From the NCBI RefSeq assembly GCF_020497125.1, contig NC_059084.1:10009501-10073500 (forward strand): a stretch of DNA of 64,000 nt, read 5' to 3'. The stretch comes from Mauremys mutica. Taxonomy: Eukaryota > Chordata > Testudines > Geoemydidae. Made by a program: the position numbers and the translations under genes. Under the pieces are notes generated by a model that was not told the DNA's origin, searched no databases, and saw only the letters and a program-made list of their open reading frames with translations. Of this stretch, positions 30,012 through 42,865 are shown in pieces; the first letter of the stretch is position 1; each line of letters starts with the position of its first letter.

Positions 30012-31438
30012 CCTTCATAAAGGGTCTCTGCAAACTACTTCAGAGATGTTTCTTCATGATACCATGTGCATCTTACAGAAGAGACATCACATTAAAGAAA
30101 TGGGTGACCTTTAATCTAAGAGTCCCATGCTCAATAGCAACTTGGGAGTGGAGTTGTTATTAAAATGATTTTTGTCTTATTTTCCTTGAAAAAAGGAACA
30201 AAATTCATAACCCAGAAACCCATCTGCCTAGTGTTGCCTTTCTCATTCTGCCAATGGGAACCAATGTCTGCCAGACATATGGTCAGCTCTCAATTTTATA
30301 TTCAATCCAAACCTGTAAATCAAACTGATAACCAAGGACCTCTCTTCTGTGCAATTTTGTGCGCATGCACTTTACGGCATAATTCCCTTCTTTTCTCAAT
30401 GCCCTATTTGTGCTGCACCACTTCACCATTATGCTATTGCTGCATCTGCTATAAAAATTTGCCTGCCTGATGGAAGTCAAAATCACCCATTCTTATTCTC
30501 TACTCTGCTGGCCTCTCCTGCGCCACAACTCTCCTACCTCTGTTGCCAGTGTATATCCATAAATGGGCATAAATCAAGCATCTTTGGTGCAAATTTTAGA
30601 TCTAATGTCTTCTTAGAGGACACCAGGCCTTGGAGATAGTGGAAATATTTGAGTGCAAACATAAGACAGAAGATAAAATAGAGCGGTGATTGAAAAAGAT
30701 GCATGAAAATGGATCTAATAGACCAATTTGACTCTTCTTCTAGTGGGGATGCACCCATCTAATCTAGAATAGAATGTGACCCTTTGTGGGTGTACTGAGG
30801 TACTGGGCCCCTTCAAGGACCAGAGCCAGTGAGCCCTGTTCCAATGAGCCCTGGCTGCCACACCTGGGATGGATGTGGGGTTTAATCAGTAGAACCAGCT
30901 GGGGATGGAGGTGCTGATTCCCCTGTAAAGAGCAGCTGGGGGTGTGGGGGAAGAGAACCAGGGTGAAGTTGGAGTGAGGGAGTTTAGTGGAGGCTTGCCA
31001 AGGCAGGGAATGGCTGCTGGGAGCAAGTGGACTCCAGCAGAGGACCTGTAGGTATGAGAGTAAAAGTTCCAGAGAGGGAAGGCCTGGGAGCTCTTAGCAA
31101 GAAAGACAGGGAGTATGGACTTGATGGAGATTTGAGAACTTGCTTTTGGGAATGAGTTTATTATTTAAATAAATCCAGCTCTAAAGAGGAGAGGGCTTCC
31201 TTGAGAGTGCCCTGAAACGTGGAGAACTGAGGCAGACCATCTGCAGTGACCTCAGGCCACAAAGGAGCGCTTAGATGGTGGCTGATCCCTTCACAGTGGG
31301 CCTCTGATACTCCTGCATTTGGTTGTATGAAAACCCTGCTGAAATCCTTCCTGTAAGGATGCCTTATTACTTCAAGTCTGAGAGTGTTTATTTTCTGAAA
31401 CATCAATTACAATAATCTTCAGAAATGTTCTTCAGGAC
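30012..31438. other. No recognised feature
   Basis: Open frames at 30165-30639 carry no known motif. The stretch 30780-31180 is G-rich and repeat-like, but I could not define ends. Confidence 0.35.
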
Positions 31439-31513
31439 TCAATAAACAGTCATGATGACCCATTGCTTGTTAGACCCAATGGGTCAATAAACAGTCATGA
31501 TGACCCATTGCTT
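31439..31513. repeat. 45-bp period tandem duplication
   Basis: A 30-base unit beginning TCAATAAACAGTCATGATG occurs at 31439-31468 and again at 31484-31513. The spacer contains the palindrome GACCCAATGGGTC. Confidence 0.9.
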
Positions 31514-34500
31514 TCCTTCTAGCTCTCCTTTTCCCCTCTTTCCTCCCCTCCCCCCAAAAGACAGAGAGAGAGAATAGAGTATCTCAGACAGTGCACAGTT
31601 CCAAAGGGGCTGTGGTAATACTCAGCTGTCACATCTCGTGATAAAGTTCACAGTTTCTACTCTTTAGCTTGGCAGTATCTTGAGGCTCAGATCAGCACTA
31701 GTCTAATTGAACTGTAATATCCCTAAGCTTAAACACTGACCTGACTGTGTTCAAATATGAATGAGCATTCCTGGTGGCCCGTACTCTGAAAATGGAGATT
31801 CCAAGACCAATCTTTTGGCTGTTGTTGCCAACATCCATGCATATCTGTGAAACCTTTTCATAGGTCCTAAGGTGCTTTTGAACATTTCAGCCACTGATGA
31901 CTGAGGTTAGAACAACTTGCAAGTGCATATCAGTTTATTGTGCTAATGATTGCTTTTTAATCAAAAATGCACACGATGTTTCTTATGGGAATGGTAGGGA
32001 CCCCTCAAACACAAAGAATGAAAACAGAAAATATTCACAAAATATTAAGCTATATAAAATGTTTCTCATGCAGGTTGCACAACCGCTACACAAGAGAGTG
32101 CTTGCGCTTCTTTTACGATTAGTGGGATGAAACAACTACATAGCTATAATCCTGGTCCTGCAGTGGAGATAAAATGCTACTCGCCTTACAAGGAAATGAT
32201 GGAGGAGAATGGCAAAGTTCCGTAATCATTAGCTTCCATGTCACCCATCAGCCAAGCAGAGAGAACTGCCAAGAAAGTAACTGCTCTTGAGAAAGATGTT
32301 GAAAAAGATGAAGAGCTGGTGGCTAATTTTCCAGCCTCTGAACAGCTCTTACCTGAACAGACTAGGAAGCAGGGAAAGAGACAGTAATACAGACTGATTC
32401 TGTCTATCAAGGGAAATTTTACTGGGATGGTCTGTACTCAATTCCACTTCTCCAGTGCCAGCCCCAGGAAAGAGTTTTCATCCCTGGATGTCAAACACTG
32501 TATTTAACCAATGCTTCCCTTAGATGCGGCACACACTACCATAACTCCATCTGGAAATGCATATAAGCAGTCTCGTTCTAGGCCAGCATGATTACTGCTC
32601 TGTTGGCAGCTGAGTCTCCGTGATTCTCTAACCTGACACTGAATGGTTTGTTTCTTTTCTGAAAGCCAAGGAAAAAAAGATTATCATCATGGTGGGGGAG
32701 GGGGAGAAAGAGAGAACCTTTTCCCAAAAAATAAACGTAGAATCCCTATCGTTTTTGCTCAGCTAGAAAAAAGAGTATATCTTGAATTACCCTTATTTAA
32801 CTAGCAGAAAATAACAGCGATTTATCAAGCAGAAGAGGAAAAACCTTTAAATTACAGAGCTTTTTGGGGGCCAGTATTTTGAACATTGTCATTTTGTTGT
32901 GCTGGGGGGAATCTGTACCAGCCGCATGATGGATAACAGACGAGTTTTAACATCAGCAGGGAATGATGATGCAATATTTTAGAAAAGGAAGCGCAATTGC
33001 TGCGTGTTACAGGCAGATTTTCCTTACTGAATGCCTTTCTTCACATAGGCCTCAATTTAGAAAAGCACTTAAACCCATATTTAACTTTTAAATATATGCT
33101 TAAGTCCCCAAGACCTGCTTAAGCCCTCTTGCTGAATAGGGATGCTTTCCAGAATAAGGGCCCTTCATCTGTCTCTAGTTCTCTAGCACAATTTGAAGGC
33201 CACATGAGAATAGCATGTAGCAAGTCTACTGAAAGGGTCATTCAAAATGCCATTAACGACTCCTTAGGACTTCCCATAGTTAAGTTGGCTAAAATATTAT
33301 TGGCTTCTAAATGTTGCCATTCCAGATCATCTAACTGGAAATGAATTACTTGTCAATGCATGGTGATGGAATAGATTGCCATTTAGCACTTTATTTACAA
33401 GCCAATGTAATGCCTTGTATTAAGTATTGCTGATTTTGTGGAATGGGGGTGGGGGAGTAAGGAGGAGTCTGACAAAATGCATTTAGCATCTTCTCTTTTT
33501 GGCTTTGATTCTGCACCCAAACAAAACCCCTTTTATTGACTCTTATTTGGAGTCTTCCCCTAAGGAGTTTGTTGCAGGGTCAGGGCCTTAGTTGTTATTA
33601 ATTTCTCGCTTCAACAATTGTTTTGTTCAACAATTATCAACAATTTAAGGCAAATCAGCAAACTCATCAGTGACTATTACTGTGGTTCTCTGTATTTTTA
33701 AAAGATTACATTTAAAATAAATGGAATTTTAAAAAAACATTTAATATTCACATTATTTTTTTAGGAGAAATCCTCTTTTGGGGCTAGTTAAGTTATGTGT
33801 TTGATGCCTAGTAGTATGTGAGCTGCTGCAAAGATCACATCATATTTCAAGAATCCTGTAATGAATAGTTCTAAATCCAATGTAGGATGTTGGTTAGGAA
33901 CTGGCCAAAACCAGCATCCTTTATTCTGTAGATGTTTGTGACCAAGTAAAAACAGTAACAGTCACTTAACCACTTGATTGTAAATTGTTATGTTGACAGT
34001 ATTACAAATGCTGATGTGTATGACATAAGTCTATAGTCATAGCCAAAACAAGGTGCCAGTTAACTAACCTTAAATAAAGAGTCCAAATATTGGTGACATT
34101 CCCTTGTGTCCCCCTATGTTTGCAATGGGAAATAGAACCTACAGTATTCAGGGTGAGGTGGTTATAACTGCAAATACTTATTCTGTTAGCGAAAGCAACT
34201 GGTGAGTTTCGACCAGTCACCAGTGTCACTACTGTACTTATAGCACATGAAACTCCAAGGAGGAGACAGCATGTCTAACCAATGAAAGCTTTCAGTTCGA
34301 TCTCCTTTGTGTAATTTTAAATGGTTTTCGTCGCTTTTTGGAATGAACATAAACAAATTTCAATTTTGCTGCACAACCAAGCAGACGAATTTATGGAAGG
34401 AGAGTTAAATACAGAAACAAAGCAAAGTGCCTCTGGGGAGCTCTCTGCTCCCTGGCACAAACATCATCTCCTTTCCTGTCCACTAAGGGAATGAGACTAA

Positions 34501-34710
34501 CGACGAGCTCTCTGCTTTTGTGAAGGCTCCAACCGTGTACCCAGATGGCACATGGCCCACAGAGTTCATTGGCTGTAATGGTGTGGGATCATCAGTATGC
34601 AGCTTCTCTTGATGAGCCTGTGTTGGAGCAACTTCAGTACAGTGGCTTTTTGTAACATTTACCAGCCCTTGTTTGCATATAGTTGAGGCTTTCTTACATG
34701 GGAATTGTAA
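31514..34710. other. AT-rich stretch, no recognised feature
   Basis: About 3.2 kb of non-coding sequence. No complete repeat, RNA gene or exon with convincing splice sites was seen. Confidence 0.4.
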
Positions 34711-34715
34711 CCTTG

Positions 34716-35185
34716 TGTCACAGGGTACCGTGCAGGCTCTCCCACTTTTTTGCCTGCCTCCTGTGTTTAGGCTGGTATAATAAAGATTGTTCATTTCTTT
34801 TGTTGGATCACCGCAGTGTCTTTATTTACAGTACTCGTGCAGTTCCCAGCTCCCCCAACAGTTAGTGCCCCACAGACCCTCCCCGGGGTCTCCTGGCCCT
34901 TGAGGCTTCCTTGTTGGCAAGGAGACAGAGATACTGCCCTCCTGTCTCCTCCCAAACTAGCCTCCTCACTGAGGTTTGCCCAGGGCTTTTATAACCCGCT
35001 CCTGCTCCAGCCCAGCTGTCACTACTTAGCTCGGTATGTTCCTCTGAGCCAGCCTTCATTAGGGCTTGCAGCTGGGCTCCCTGCTGAGTACCTGCATCTC
35101 TACACCTGGCCTCCTGGCCAGAGCGCAGGCTGCAGCCAGCAGTTTGGCAGGGCTTTAAAGGGGGTTTTACCCCTACCCTGCTACA
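34716..35185 (-). mobile_element. Solo LTR of an endogenous retrovirus-like element
   Basis: On the minus strand the 470-bp unit begins TGTAGCAGGGTAG and ends GGTACCCTGTGACA. Exact 5-bp copies CCTTG lie at 34711-34715 and 35186-35190. A TATA-type sequence (TTATAAAA, 34987-34994) precedes a poly(A)-type AAATAAA (34821-34827), in the order expected of U3 and R. No internal coding region is attached, so it is the product of LTR recombination. The superfamily cannot be set from this alone. Confidence 0.8.
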
Positions 35186-35436
35186 CCTTGTCTCTTTTTT
35201 TTTCCTACCGCGAGTCCTCTGTTTCTTAGACAAACCAAGAAGACCCCTTAGTAAATTTATCCATGCTTCAACTTGGTGCCACCATGGAGGTCTTAAATCT
35301 TCCCTACCATCCTCAAGGGTAAGTGAGGGTAACTGACGCTCCCTTCAGAGAGCCTCTGTATCAGTCCTTAATGTCTCAGCGGGGGTCACTAAGAGTAATG
35401 CAAAATGTTCTATTGACCCCACCTGGGACCTGAATG

Positions 35437-35540
35437 TAGGGTGACCAGATGTCCTGATATTTGGGGCTGCTTTTTATATGGGCTCCTATTACCCCCTCCG
35501 CCCTGTCCAGTTTTTTCACACTTGCTATTTGGTCACCTTC
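35437..35540. mobile_element. hAT-type MITE (TAGGGTGACCAG family), 8-bp duplication
   Basis: Begins TAGGGTGACCAGATGTCC, ends TTTGGTCACC, and is flanked by CCTGAATG on both sides (35429-35436 and 35541-35548). It is the inverse orientation of the copy at 37851-37974. Confidence 0.82.
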
Positions 35541-35548
35541 CCTGAATG

Positions 35549-36218
35549 CTCTCAGCCAAATTGTGCTGTCACTTACATTCGAGACAGTAATAAACGTATG
35601 TAACCGTCAGGGAGGGTTCTACCACAGCACATAGATGCTAAACCTGGCAGTAAATCTTGATTGTCTTCCATCAGAAACACAGAGAAACCCATGAAAACAA
35701 ACCCCATTGTTGGTATGTCACAGCCTGCTTTGCAGCAGCATAATAGGGCACCTGGACACGAAAGTAGAATTTGGTCCCGGTGTCTCTGCACCACTTGCCC
35801 CTCTGGGGTGTGAAAGGCCAGTACTAGGAACTGAATTTATGGCTCCCCATGTGTCAGTAAACAGTGCTAGTATTTAAACTGTGGTTGCTACTGTTATGCG
35901 CTATTAGCACTCAGGGCCTCAGCCACATGGTGTTAGGCATTGTACAAATGTATAAGAAAAATACCGGAGCTGCCCCAGGTAGCTTACAGTTGTAAAATAA
36001 AAGCTACCCCAGCCAGCAAAGCCTACCTCAGGAGGAAGGTACCTAGGGGTCTCAGGACTCAATCTTTCTCCCATTTAAGTCAATGGCAAAACTCCTATTC
36101 ACTTACGTGTTGCAATCTCAGACCCTCAGACACTGCCCTGTGCTGAGAATCATACAGGTAACAAGATAGATGGCTGTACTAGATGAATGTAATCTGAGTT
36201 AAATTAACATAGGAGAAC
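35549..36218. other. Mostly unrecognised, one old repeat piece
   Basis: About 35915-36000 (GGTGTTAGGCATTGTACAAATG to AGCTTACAGTTG) resembles a segment at 59590-59665. Otherwise nothing was identified. Confidence 0.35.
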
Positions 36219-36220
36219 AG

Positions 36221-36350
36221 GTTTCAGAGTAGCAGCCGTGTTAGTCTGTATCCGCAAAAAGAACAGGAGTACTTGTGGCACCTTAGAGACTAACGTTTAT
36301 TTGAGCATAAGCTTTCGTGGGCTACAGCTCACTTCATCGGATGCATGCCG
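36221..36350 (+). mobile_element. SINE-like dispersed repeat
   Basis: Reads TTTCAGAGTAGCAGCCGTG, TTAGTCTGTATCCGCAAAAAG and TTGTGGCACCTTAGAGAC, and ends CACTTCATCGGATGCATG. The 5' part matches the copy at 61496-61560. The GTAGCAGCCGTGTTAGTC segment could be an A-box-like promoter, but no B box is clear, so the RNA origin is open. Confidence 0.6.
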
Positions 36351-37786
36351 TGGAAAATACAGATACATCGGATGTATTTTTAAGGTGTATATAACAGAAC
36401 ATTTAGAATTACCTTTTAGAACTACCATAAATAGATTCTTAAGTTAAATCAGCTAGAGCATTTTGAGGACATTTCTGTGACTGTCCTTGTGTGCCAATTA
36501 AGAATATCCATAGAGCAGGGATAATGACTTTGGTTATGTTTTTGCACTGATATAAGCACACAGTCAACACTTAAGAAACAATGAGTAATTATAATAATAA
36601 TAAAATGACAGCGATGAGAATACCAGCTGTGCATTGATTTGGGAGCAAATACAGAAACAGTAATAAATACATGCAGTCCTCAGTGACATTATGGAAAACG
36701 GGAGAGGAGACAAATGGAAATAAATCGTGATCTCCTTCCATCAGAAACCCATAAAGCACTCCATGGGACAGGCGCAGCGGCTGGCTCATGCTCATGAAAG
36801 CAGACCACTTCATGGGTACTTCGCAGCTGATTTTTTTCCAAAGGGCTTTGAAGAAGTATAATTATTTTCAAAAGCCTTAAGGAAGCTGCACATCAAAGGA
36901 AATATGGAAGAAACAATATACTTTGATAAAGCTAACCAGACATATAGGATTTTATGCTGGGGTCTTGCAGTGTTTTAAAACAAAGCATAGCAGCGCATTT
37001 TGTGTTCCATTTCAGGATTCAAATGGAGTAATGAACAACATGAAAGGCTGCATATTAAATAATAATGTTCTTTAAATGATAATCCCATAAGAGAAATGAC
37101 TCCATTTGTAAATTTTGTTCAAGTAAAATCTATTTCAAAGGTTGAACTCTGGTGGAGGGAAGGGGAGTCCATATTAAAATCAACCCTCTCCACCCCTCCC
37201 CAACCAAAATTAGGTTGAATTTTGCAGATTCACCTGCCTCTAACAATGACTTCTCACTTCCAAAACACTAGATGTATCTTTCCAGCATCTTGTAATAATA
37301 AAGTCAGCTCTGTGTGTCCTAACAAGCTATTTTGCATGCCTATTAGCAATACAGATGCCTGAGAAAACAAATCTGAAATGCAGGTATTTCCCTCGAATGA
37401 TGATTACAAGTAATAGAAACATTAATTTCCACTGAGTGGGCCCTGAGCCAAGCAGACAGACCACTGGGGATGCAGTATTACTAATTTATTAGCCTGGTGC
37501 TACAAAGCATTGCATCCTAATTCAATTTTTAAAACCCCCTCATTCAACTCTACATACACATTAAAATTTCATAGAAATTGATATGTTCTTGTCTCAGTGT
37601 CCTCTGCTATTTCTATATCTTAAGCTTATCCTGACATAAGCATATTTTTAGAGGTCTTTAAATGAACCATTTATTTTAAAAATGCTATAAGTTGAAACCT
37701 CAAGCAGGGAGTTAAATTTAATTTTTAATGTGTCCCTTTTCAAAATTATTTTATTTTAATAATTGTAAATGTATAAGATTGCAATA
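36351..37786. other. No recognised feature
   Basis: AT-rich non-coding sequence. Confidence 0.4.
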
Positions 37787-37787
37787 C

Positions 37788-37809
37788 AACACACACACAC
37801 ACACACACA
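37788..37809. repeat. (CA)n microsatellite
   Basis: About eleven AC units, directly before a short CT run. Confidence 0.9.
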
Positions 37810-37850
37810 AATGTGCACTCTCTCTCTCAAAGCCAAATGTTGATCTGGGC

Positions 37851-37974
37851 TAGGGTGACCAGACAGCAAGTGTGAAAAATCGGGACAGGGGGTGGGGGGT
37901 AATAGGAGCCTATAAAAGAAAAAGACCCAAAAATCGGGACTGTCCCTATAAAATCGGGACATCTGGTCACCCTA
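37851..37974. mobile_element. hAT-type MITE (TAGGGTGACCAG family), perfect 8-bp duplication
   Basis: A 124-bp element, TAGGGTGACCAGACAGC to CATCTGGTCACCCTA, flanked by ATCTGGGC at 37843-37850 and 37975-37982. AATCGGGAC occurs three times inside. Well preserved. Confidence 0.9.
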
Positions 37975-38279
37975 ATCTGGGCTCCAATAAGATGCCTATA
38001 TTATTTGTGGATGCATCTATTTATATTGGCAAATCTCAGTGTTCAGGAGTGAGCCTGTTTTTAGAGGTCTTCTGAATTTTTGCCCTCATCGTGAGCAATA
38101 ACATCTTTGGGACCTGTGGGTTCTAATCCTGAGTTGGGGGTGGGGGAGGGGAAGGGGAGAAAGCATTGTCAAATTATATGATTGAGAAATCCATATTTTA
38201 TCTCTGGGCTGGTATCGACTTAGTCTGATATTGGGCATCTCACTTGAACCTACAGGTGGTTTATATCCTAATTTGAATT

Positions 38280-38395
38280 GTTGATAACACTTAGCCTACC
38301 TCACAGAGGTGCTTTAAGTTTTAAATTACTGATGTTCATACAGTGTTTTGAGATCCTTTGCAAGAAGGTGTTATAGAATTGCAAAGTATTAATTA
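38280..38395 (+). mobile_element. MIR-like SINE 3' remnant
   Basis: Contains TACCTCACAGAGG, TTTTGAGATCCTTTGC and GGTGTTATAGAATTGCAAAGT in the order of the 3' part of CORE-SINEs of amniotes. Confidence 0.45.
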
Positions 38396-39878
38396 GTATA
38401 TCATTTTTAGACATCTTTTTACATCTGAATTATTGTTTGAAGTTTGGTTGTGCAGCCCTCCATGACTGTGGAAATTTTAGTATCCTAGGACCTATCCAAT
38501 AGTTTAGGTGCAAAATGCATGCCCAATTGTGTACCTAATTTGCACAGACAATTATCATGATTGCAAATATAAAGCATGCACAATTTGCATGAAAAATGTG
38601 TGCATTCCATCACAGGGTTTACACTGGAAATTACGAATAAAATTGCAAACGTTTTTTGAACATACAATTGTGTAGCTAAAGTGTTTGAAAAGTTTGTTTA
38701 TACTATTTCTATCTAGACACTCCGTTTCCCCCCAAAAAACTATGGGGATTGGATTTTCAAGGGATAGTGCAGTGAATGGGTGCACCTGCAAAAATTCACA
38801 TGCACCTGTTACCCCTGGGAAACTCTGCAGTTGTGTGTGCAGACAGTGATTTGATTAGACTAACTGGGCAATGTGTACACAGAGATGGACTTGTATGACT
38901 ATGGTGGATACCTGGGCATGCGCTGCCATCTCTTTTGGAAATTTGGCCTTAAACTAAAGTACAAGTACAGGGTTGCCAAAGATAAAAGGAAATAGCAAAT
39001 AAAAGTATTCAAAGTATGTACAGTATCCCCAGAGCTGAATTAAAATGGAAATTATTAATGCTGAGAAATGTCTTCCTTTATATTCCAAATGCCTGCTAAT
39101 TACCAGCAGCACTAAAGGTTAATTCAATTAGGATTACAGCTGAAAAACAAAAGGCAAGCAACAAAGTGCAGCTCAAATAGTTCCAGACAAAAAGTAAAGC
39201 ACAATAATAAAAAGAAAAGAATTCAGCAAGAAAGTGCAAAAGTAAAAAAAAATCCCAGACAAAATACTTCTCTAAATACAGCACCTACACACACTATTGA
39301 AGTAGTAATCTGGTCAGGTACTTTCATGGAAGTTGATTGACTTTTACATGTAAAAATCTCTTGCTACAGAAGATCTCCTGTCCCGCCTAACATGCTTCCT
39401 CCCTATCATGTCTGGCTGCTAACGCAATTGGCAGCACTGAGAGCACAAGTCAACAACATCCAGCATAGAAGCAGTGAGAAGGAACAAATTGCCGCTCCAT
39501 CTGCGAGACTCCCTGAAGGCAACCTCAGAGGTTCACCCCCACCACTGCAAGAAGCCCCACTGCTTACATAATACCAGCTCATAAAAAGTATTCTAATGTT
39601 ATTCTCCCCAATGAATGCACACAATGCATTCTTCTGTTAATGTCTGCATGTACCTCACACTTCCCTCTGTAATATTTAACGGATCCATTTTTCCATAATT
39701 ACACCATTCAGGGTGGGCTCGCAGGGAACACAATAGTTGTATTGGATTGACTCATACTGGATTGAGTCAATTGTATTGACCCGTGCAATAACATTAAACT
39801 GGCCCTTTTCCTAGATTATGGTCAATGCACATAGGTAATTTAGCAAAAAAAACCAAAAACCAAACTTAGACCTGATTC
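38396..39878. other. No recognised feature
   Basis: Non-coding sequence with no identifiable element. Confidence 0.4.
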
Positions 39879-39960
39879 TAGGGTGACCAGATGAGAGGAA
39901 GAAAATATCGGGACACATGTAGCGGGGGGGGTTGCCAGTGGAGAAAAAAAAAACGAAAGC
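39879..39960. mobile_element. Possible truncated TAGGGTGACCAG-family MITE
   Basis: Begins TAGGGTGACCAGATGAG and has ATATCGGGACACAT, like the two fuller copies at 35437 and 37851. No matching right end was seen. Confidence 0.4.
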
Positions 39961-40840
39961 AGAGTGCCGCGGGTCAGACCTATATTCTCAGGCCCATATG
40001 CTGAGCTGAAGCTGAGGGGCTGTTCTGATGGCAGTCCAGGGGCAATCTGGAGGTTGCTGTAATTTACACCAGCTGCCTAGTGCCCCAATGAGCCGCTCTA
40101 GCACCCACAGATCAGCCTATGGATGGTGTAGGAGATGCTCTGGCAGCTCTGTACCATCCAAGGATTTCCAGTTGCTGCAGGAATCATCCAGCAGCTTTAA
40201 GGCAGCTTTGTGGTGGTGGGGGCGGGGGCAGTATAAAGCATTTGGGAGAATCGGGCCCTTGTTGCATCTGAAACACACTATGTACAGACACTGGGGGGTT
40301 CTGGAATTCTCTTGCCCATTAAAATCCTGCCTTGTATATTATGACTCAGCTGGTAAGAATATGTCAGTCCCAGAGTTGTGGGCTTTAATCTATAATGCAA
40401 TAGTATGTAAAATTCAGGGAGCTTCAGCAATATTGAAGGTCCTATTCTATGTGTTTGCAGTTTGCGGTGATAGTAGCTATACAAAAGGCTTGAAAGACCA
40501 AAAAAAAAAAAGAACAATATGTCCTTTCAACATGTTAAGAAAAGGATTCTATTATGTTTTCTATGCATATATAATTTCCATTAACATTAGTGACAGCTGA
40601 CTGTCTGTGTTAGGTGAGAAGAAACTCAAAGGTGTTAAAAAAGCAAACACTCCCCATCCAGGACAGTTGGTTCGCTAGTTCCAAATAGCTCATGGTTTTC
40701 ATCCAAAAGGTCAAGTTTGGGGAAGGAAGCATCTAATAATTTTTTTCTATGGCATTTCACTTTCATCAGCAGGAATATTGGGGCTGTTTCTGTTTTTAAC
40801 TTCTCTTGGGGTTTTTCTTTGACTGCAAAAGAGATGACTA
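39961..40840. other. No recognised feature
   Basis: An open frame of 190 codons (40028-40600) shows no family motif and ends in AT-rich sequence. I judge it non-genic. Confidence 0.4.
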
Positions 40841-40847
40841 GATCTTA

Positions 40848-41136
40848 GGGTAGGTCCATACTTACCCGCCGGGTCGACGTGGAGAGTTCGACTTCTCGGA
40901 GTTCGAACTGACGCGATAGTTCGAACTCCGAACGCGCTCCCGTCGACTCCGGAACTCCACCACCGCGAACGGCGGTGGCGGAGTCGAGGGGGGAGCCGCG
41001 GAGTTCGATCCCGCGGCGTCTGGACAGGTAGGAAATTCGAACTAAGGTAGTTCGACTTCAGCTACGCTATTTGCGTAGCTGAAGTCGCGTACCTTAGTTC
41101 GATCCCCCCCCCCCCCCCCGTAGTGTAGACCAGGCC
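40848..41136. mobile_element. Harbinger-like MITE, second copy
   Basis: A 289-bp element with ends GGGTAGGTCCATAC and GTGTAGACCAGGCC, flanked by TTA (40845-40847) and TCA (41137-41139). It shares with 7866-8161 the order of internal blocks: GTCGACGTGGAGAGTTCGAC, GGCGGTGGCGGAGTCGA and CAGCTACGCTATTTGCGTAGCTG. It carries a C-run at 41104-41119. Confidence 0.82.
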
Positions 41137-41139
41137 TCA

Positions 41140-42540
41140 GAGAAAACTTACATTTTAAGAGGCCAGAGAACACACATTGAATTTCTATCCCAATAGGAAG
41201 GTGTTTTATCAAACAGATGTGAAGACAAGTAGATTCTTGTCCATTTTAGTCCTACCATGACTCCATTGAGAAGTCTCTCAGCGTCTCATGTAAGGGGGCT
41301 GGGCAGGGGCGGGAGCACGGCAGGGAGGGAAATGGGTGTGCAATACTTTGAGCATGTCTGACTCAAAGGATGTAATTTTAAGTTCTTTAAAAAGAATATG
41401 AAGCAGAAAAACTGTTTTTCCCCTCCCTTTCTCTCTCGCTCTCATTTTCCTTTCGACTGTCAGATTTAAGCTGCGCTCTTGCTCTTTGCATGAGTCATTA
41501 AGGGCTGGAAACAAAAGACCCCCTCAATATCCATAATAGATGCTTTCTAATGAAGAACACTATGAATGTTCTGTACATACAGAAAAAGCTACTAACCCTT
41601 CCCCCATCCTTCCAATGATGGTGCATATAGCATAAAACAGTAAGAAGCTACGCAGTACCAGTAACCTGAAATGAGAACTAAGAGAGGGTGTGCTATTAAA
41701 ATGATATTGGACAGGTAACAACTGATTACTTATTAAAGTCACTAAAGCTAAAATAGTCAGGATTTATACTGCCACTGCGTCCTTAGCTTCATTCCATTGC
41801 ATCTAGGCATTTGTAGAGACTTCAGAACTGTAGTGATTTTACGTATCATGGCATATGTGCTTATTTGTCTTAGGCATCATTTGGGCCTGATCTTGTGAGG
41901 TGCTTGTGAGTGACCTCAAATTATGAAGCCTTTAGTGCCTTGCAAGACTATGCCTGAGGTTAATAGATGGTATTTCAAGTTAAGGTTTAAATGCTGTCCC
42001 TAACTCAACCTCAGTGACTTGTTATTGCAGCATAAACGGTATGTAAAATCACCTGCTGTTTGGAGCTGCCTACAGTACAGTATGTGGGATGGTAGGGCCG
42101 GTTCAGGGCAGAGTCCCATCCTTCGTTCTCAGTGTCCTGGCTTTGTTCACTACAAACCAAGCCCCTAGCATCTCAGTTTAAGTCTAGACTGAAGAAAGTA
42201 TGAATCCAGGTCAAGGGTTTCATGCAACAATGGTAGGAATAAAAACAAGGTTGGCGTAGTCAAACGTGAGATAAGCTGAGTTTACAGCCAGGTCAAATAG
42301 ATACATATGGCAAATATAGGAATAAAAAAATGGAGTGAGACATAACCAGGGAAAAGATATCAAATATCACTCACATTTGTCCGATGGCTACGCTGTACCT
42401 ACAGGCATGCATTGCCATGTCTCACATTGTTCTGTATTAATCACAGGTTACGGAAACTAGATTTTTCTTGTCATCTCAAGCTTACCTCCTTCTAGCATGA
42501 AGTTTCTGCCTAAGTGCATGTAGATACGGTCACACAGAAG
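41140..42540. other. No recognised feature
   Basis: Non-coding sequence. Nothing was identified. Confidence 0.4.
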
Positions 42541-42548
42541 GTCTATAG

Positions 42549-42857
42549 CAGCGGTCAGCAACCTTTCAGAAGTGGTGTGCCGAGTCTTCATTTAGTCACT
42601 CTAATTTAAGGTTTCGCATTCCAGTAATACATTTTAACGTTTTTAGAAGGTCTCTTTCTATAAGTCTAAAATATATAACTAAACTATTGTTATAAGTAAG
42701 TAAATAAGGTTTTTAAAATGTTTAAGAAGCTTCATTTAAAATTAAATTAAAATGCAGAGCCCCCCAGACCGGTGACCAGGACCTGGGCAGTGTGAGTACC
42801 ACTGAAAATCAGCTCATGTGCCGCCTTTGGCACGCGTGCCATAAGTTGCCTACCCCG
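42549..42857. mobile_element. hAT-type MITE with 8-bp duplication
   Basis: Left end CAGCGGTCAGCAACCTTTC. The complement of the right end reads CGGGGTAGGCAACTTATGG. It is flanked by GTCTATAG (42541-42548) and ATCTATAG (42858-42865), seven of eight alike. The interior is AT-rich with no coding. Confidence 0.85.
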
Positions 42858-42865
42858 ATCTATAG

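Noticed and set aside
30780..31180. LTR or gene fragment in a G-rich stretch
   Set aside because: No TG...CA ends, TATA box or duplication could be placed, so no element is claimed.
40028..40600. 190-codon open frame
   Set aside because: No motif, low-complexity AT end, and no splice or conservation signal that can be seen. Consistent with chance.
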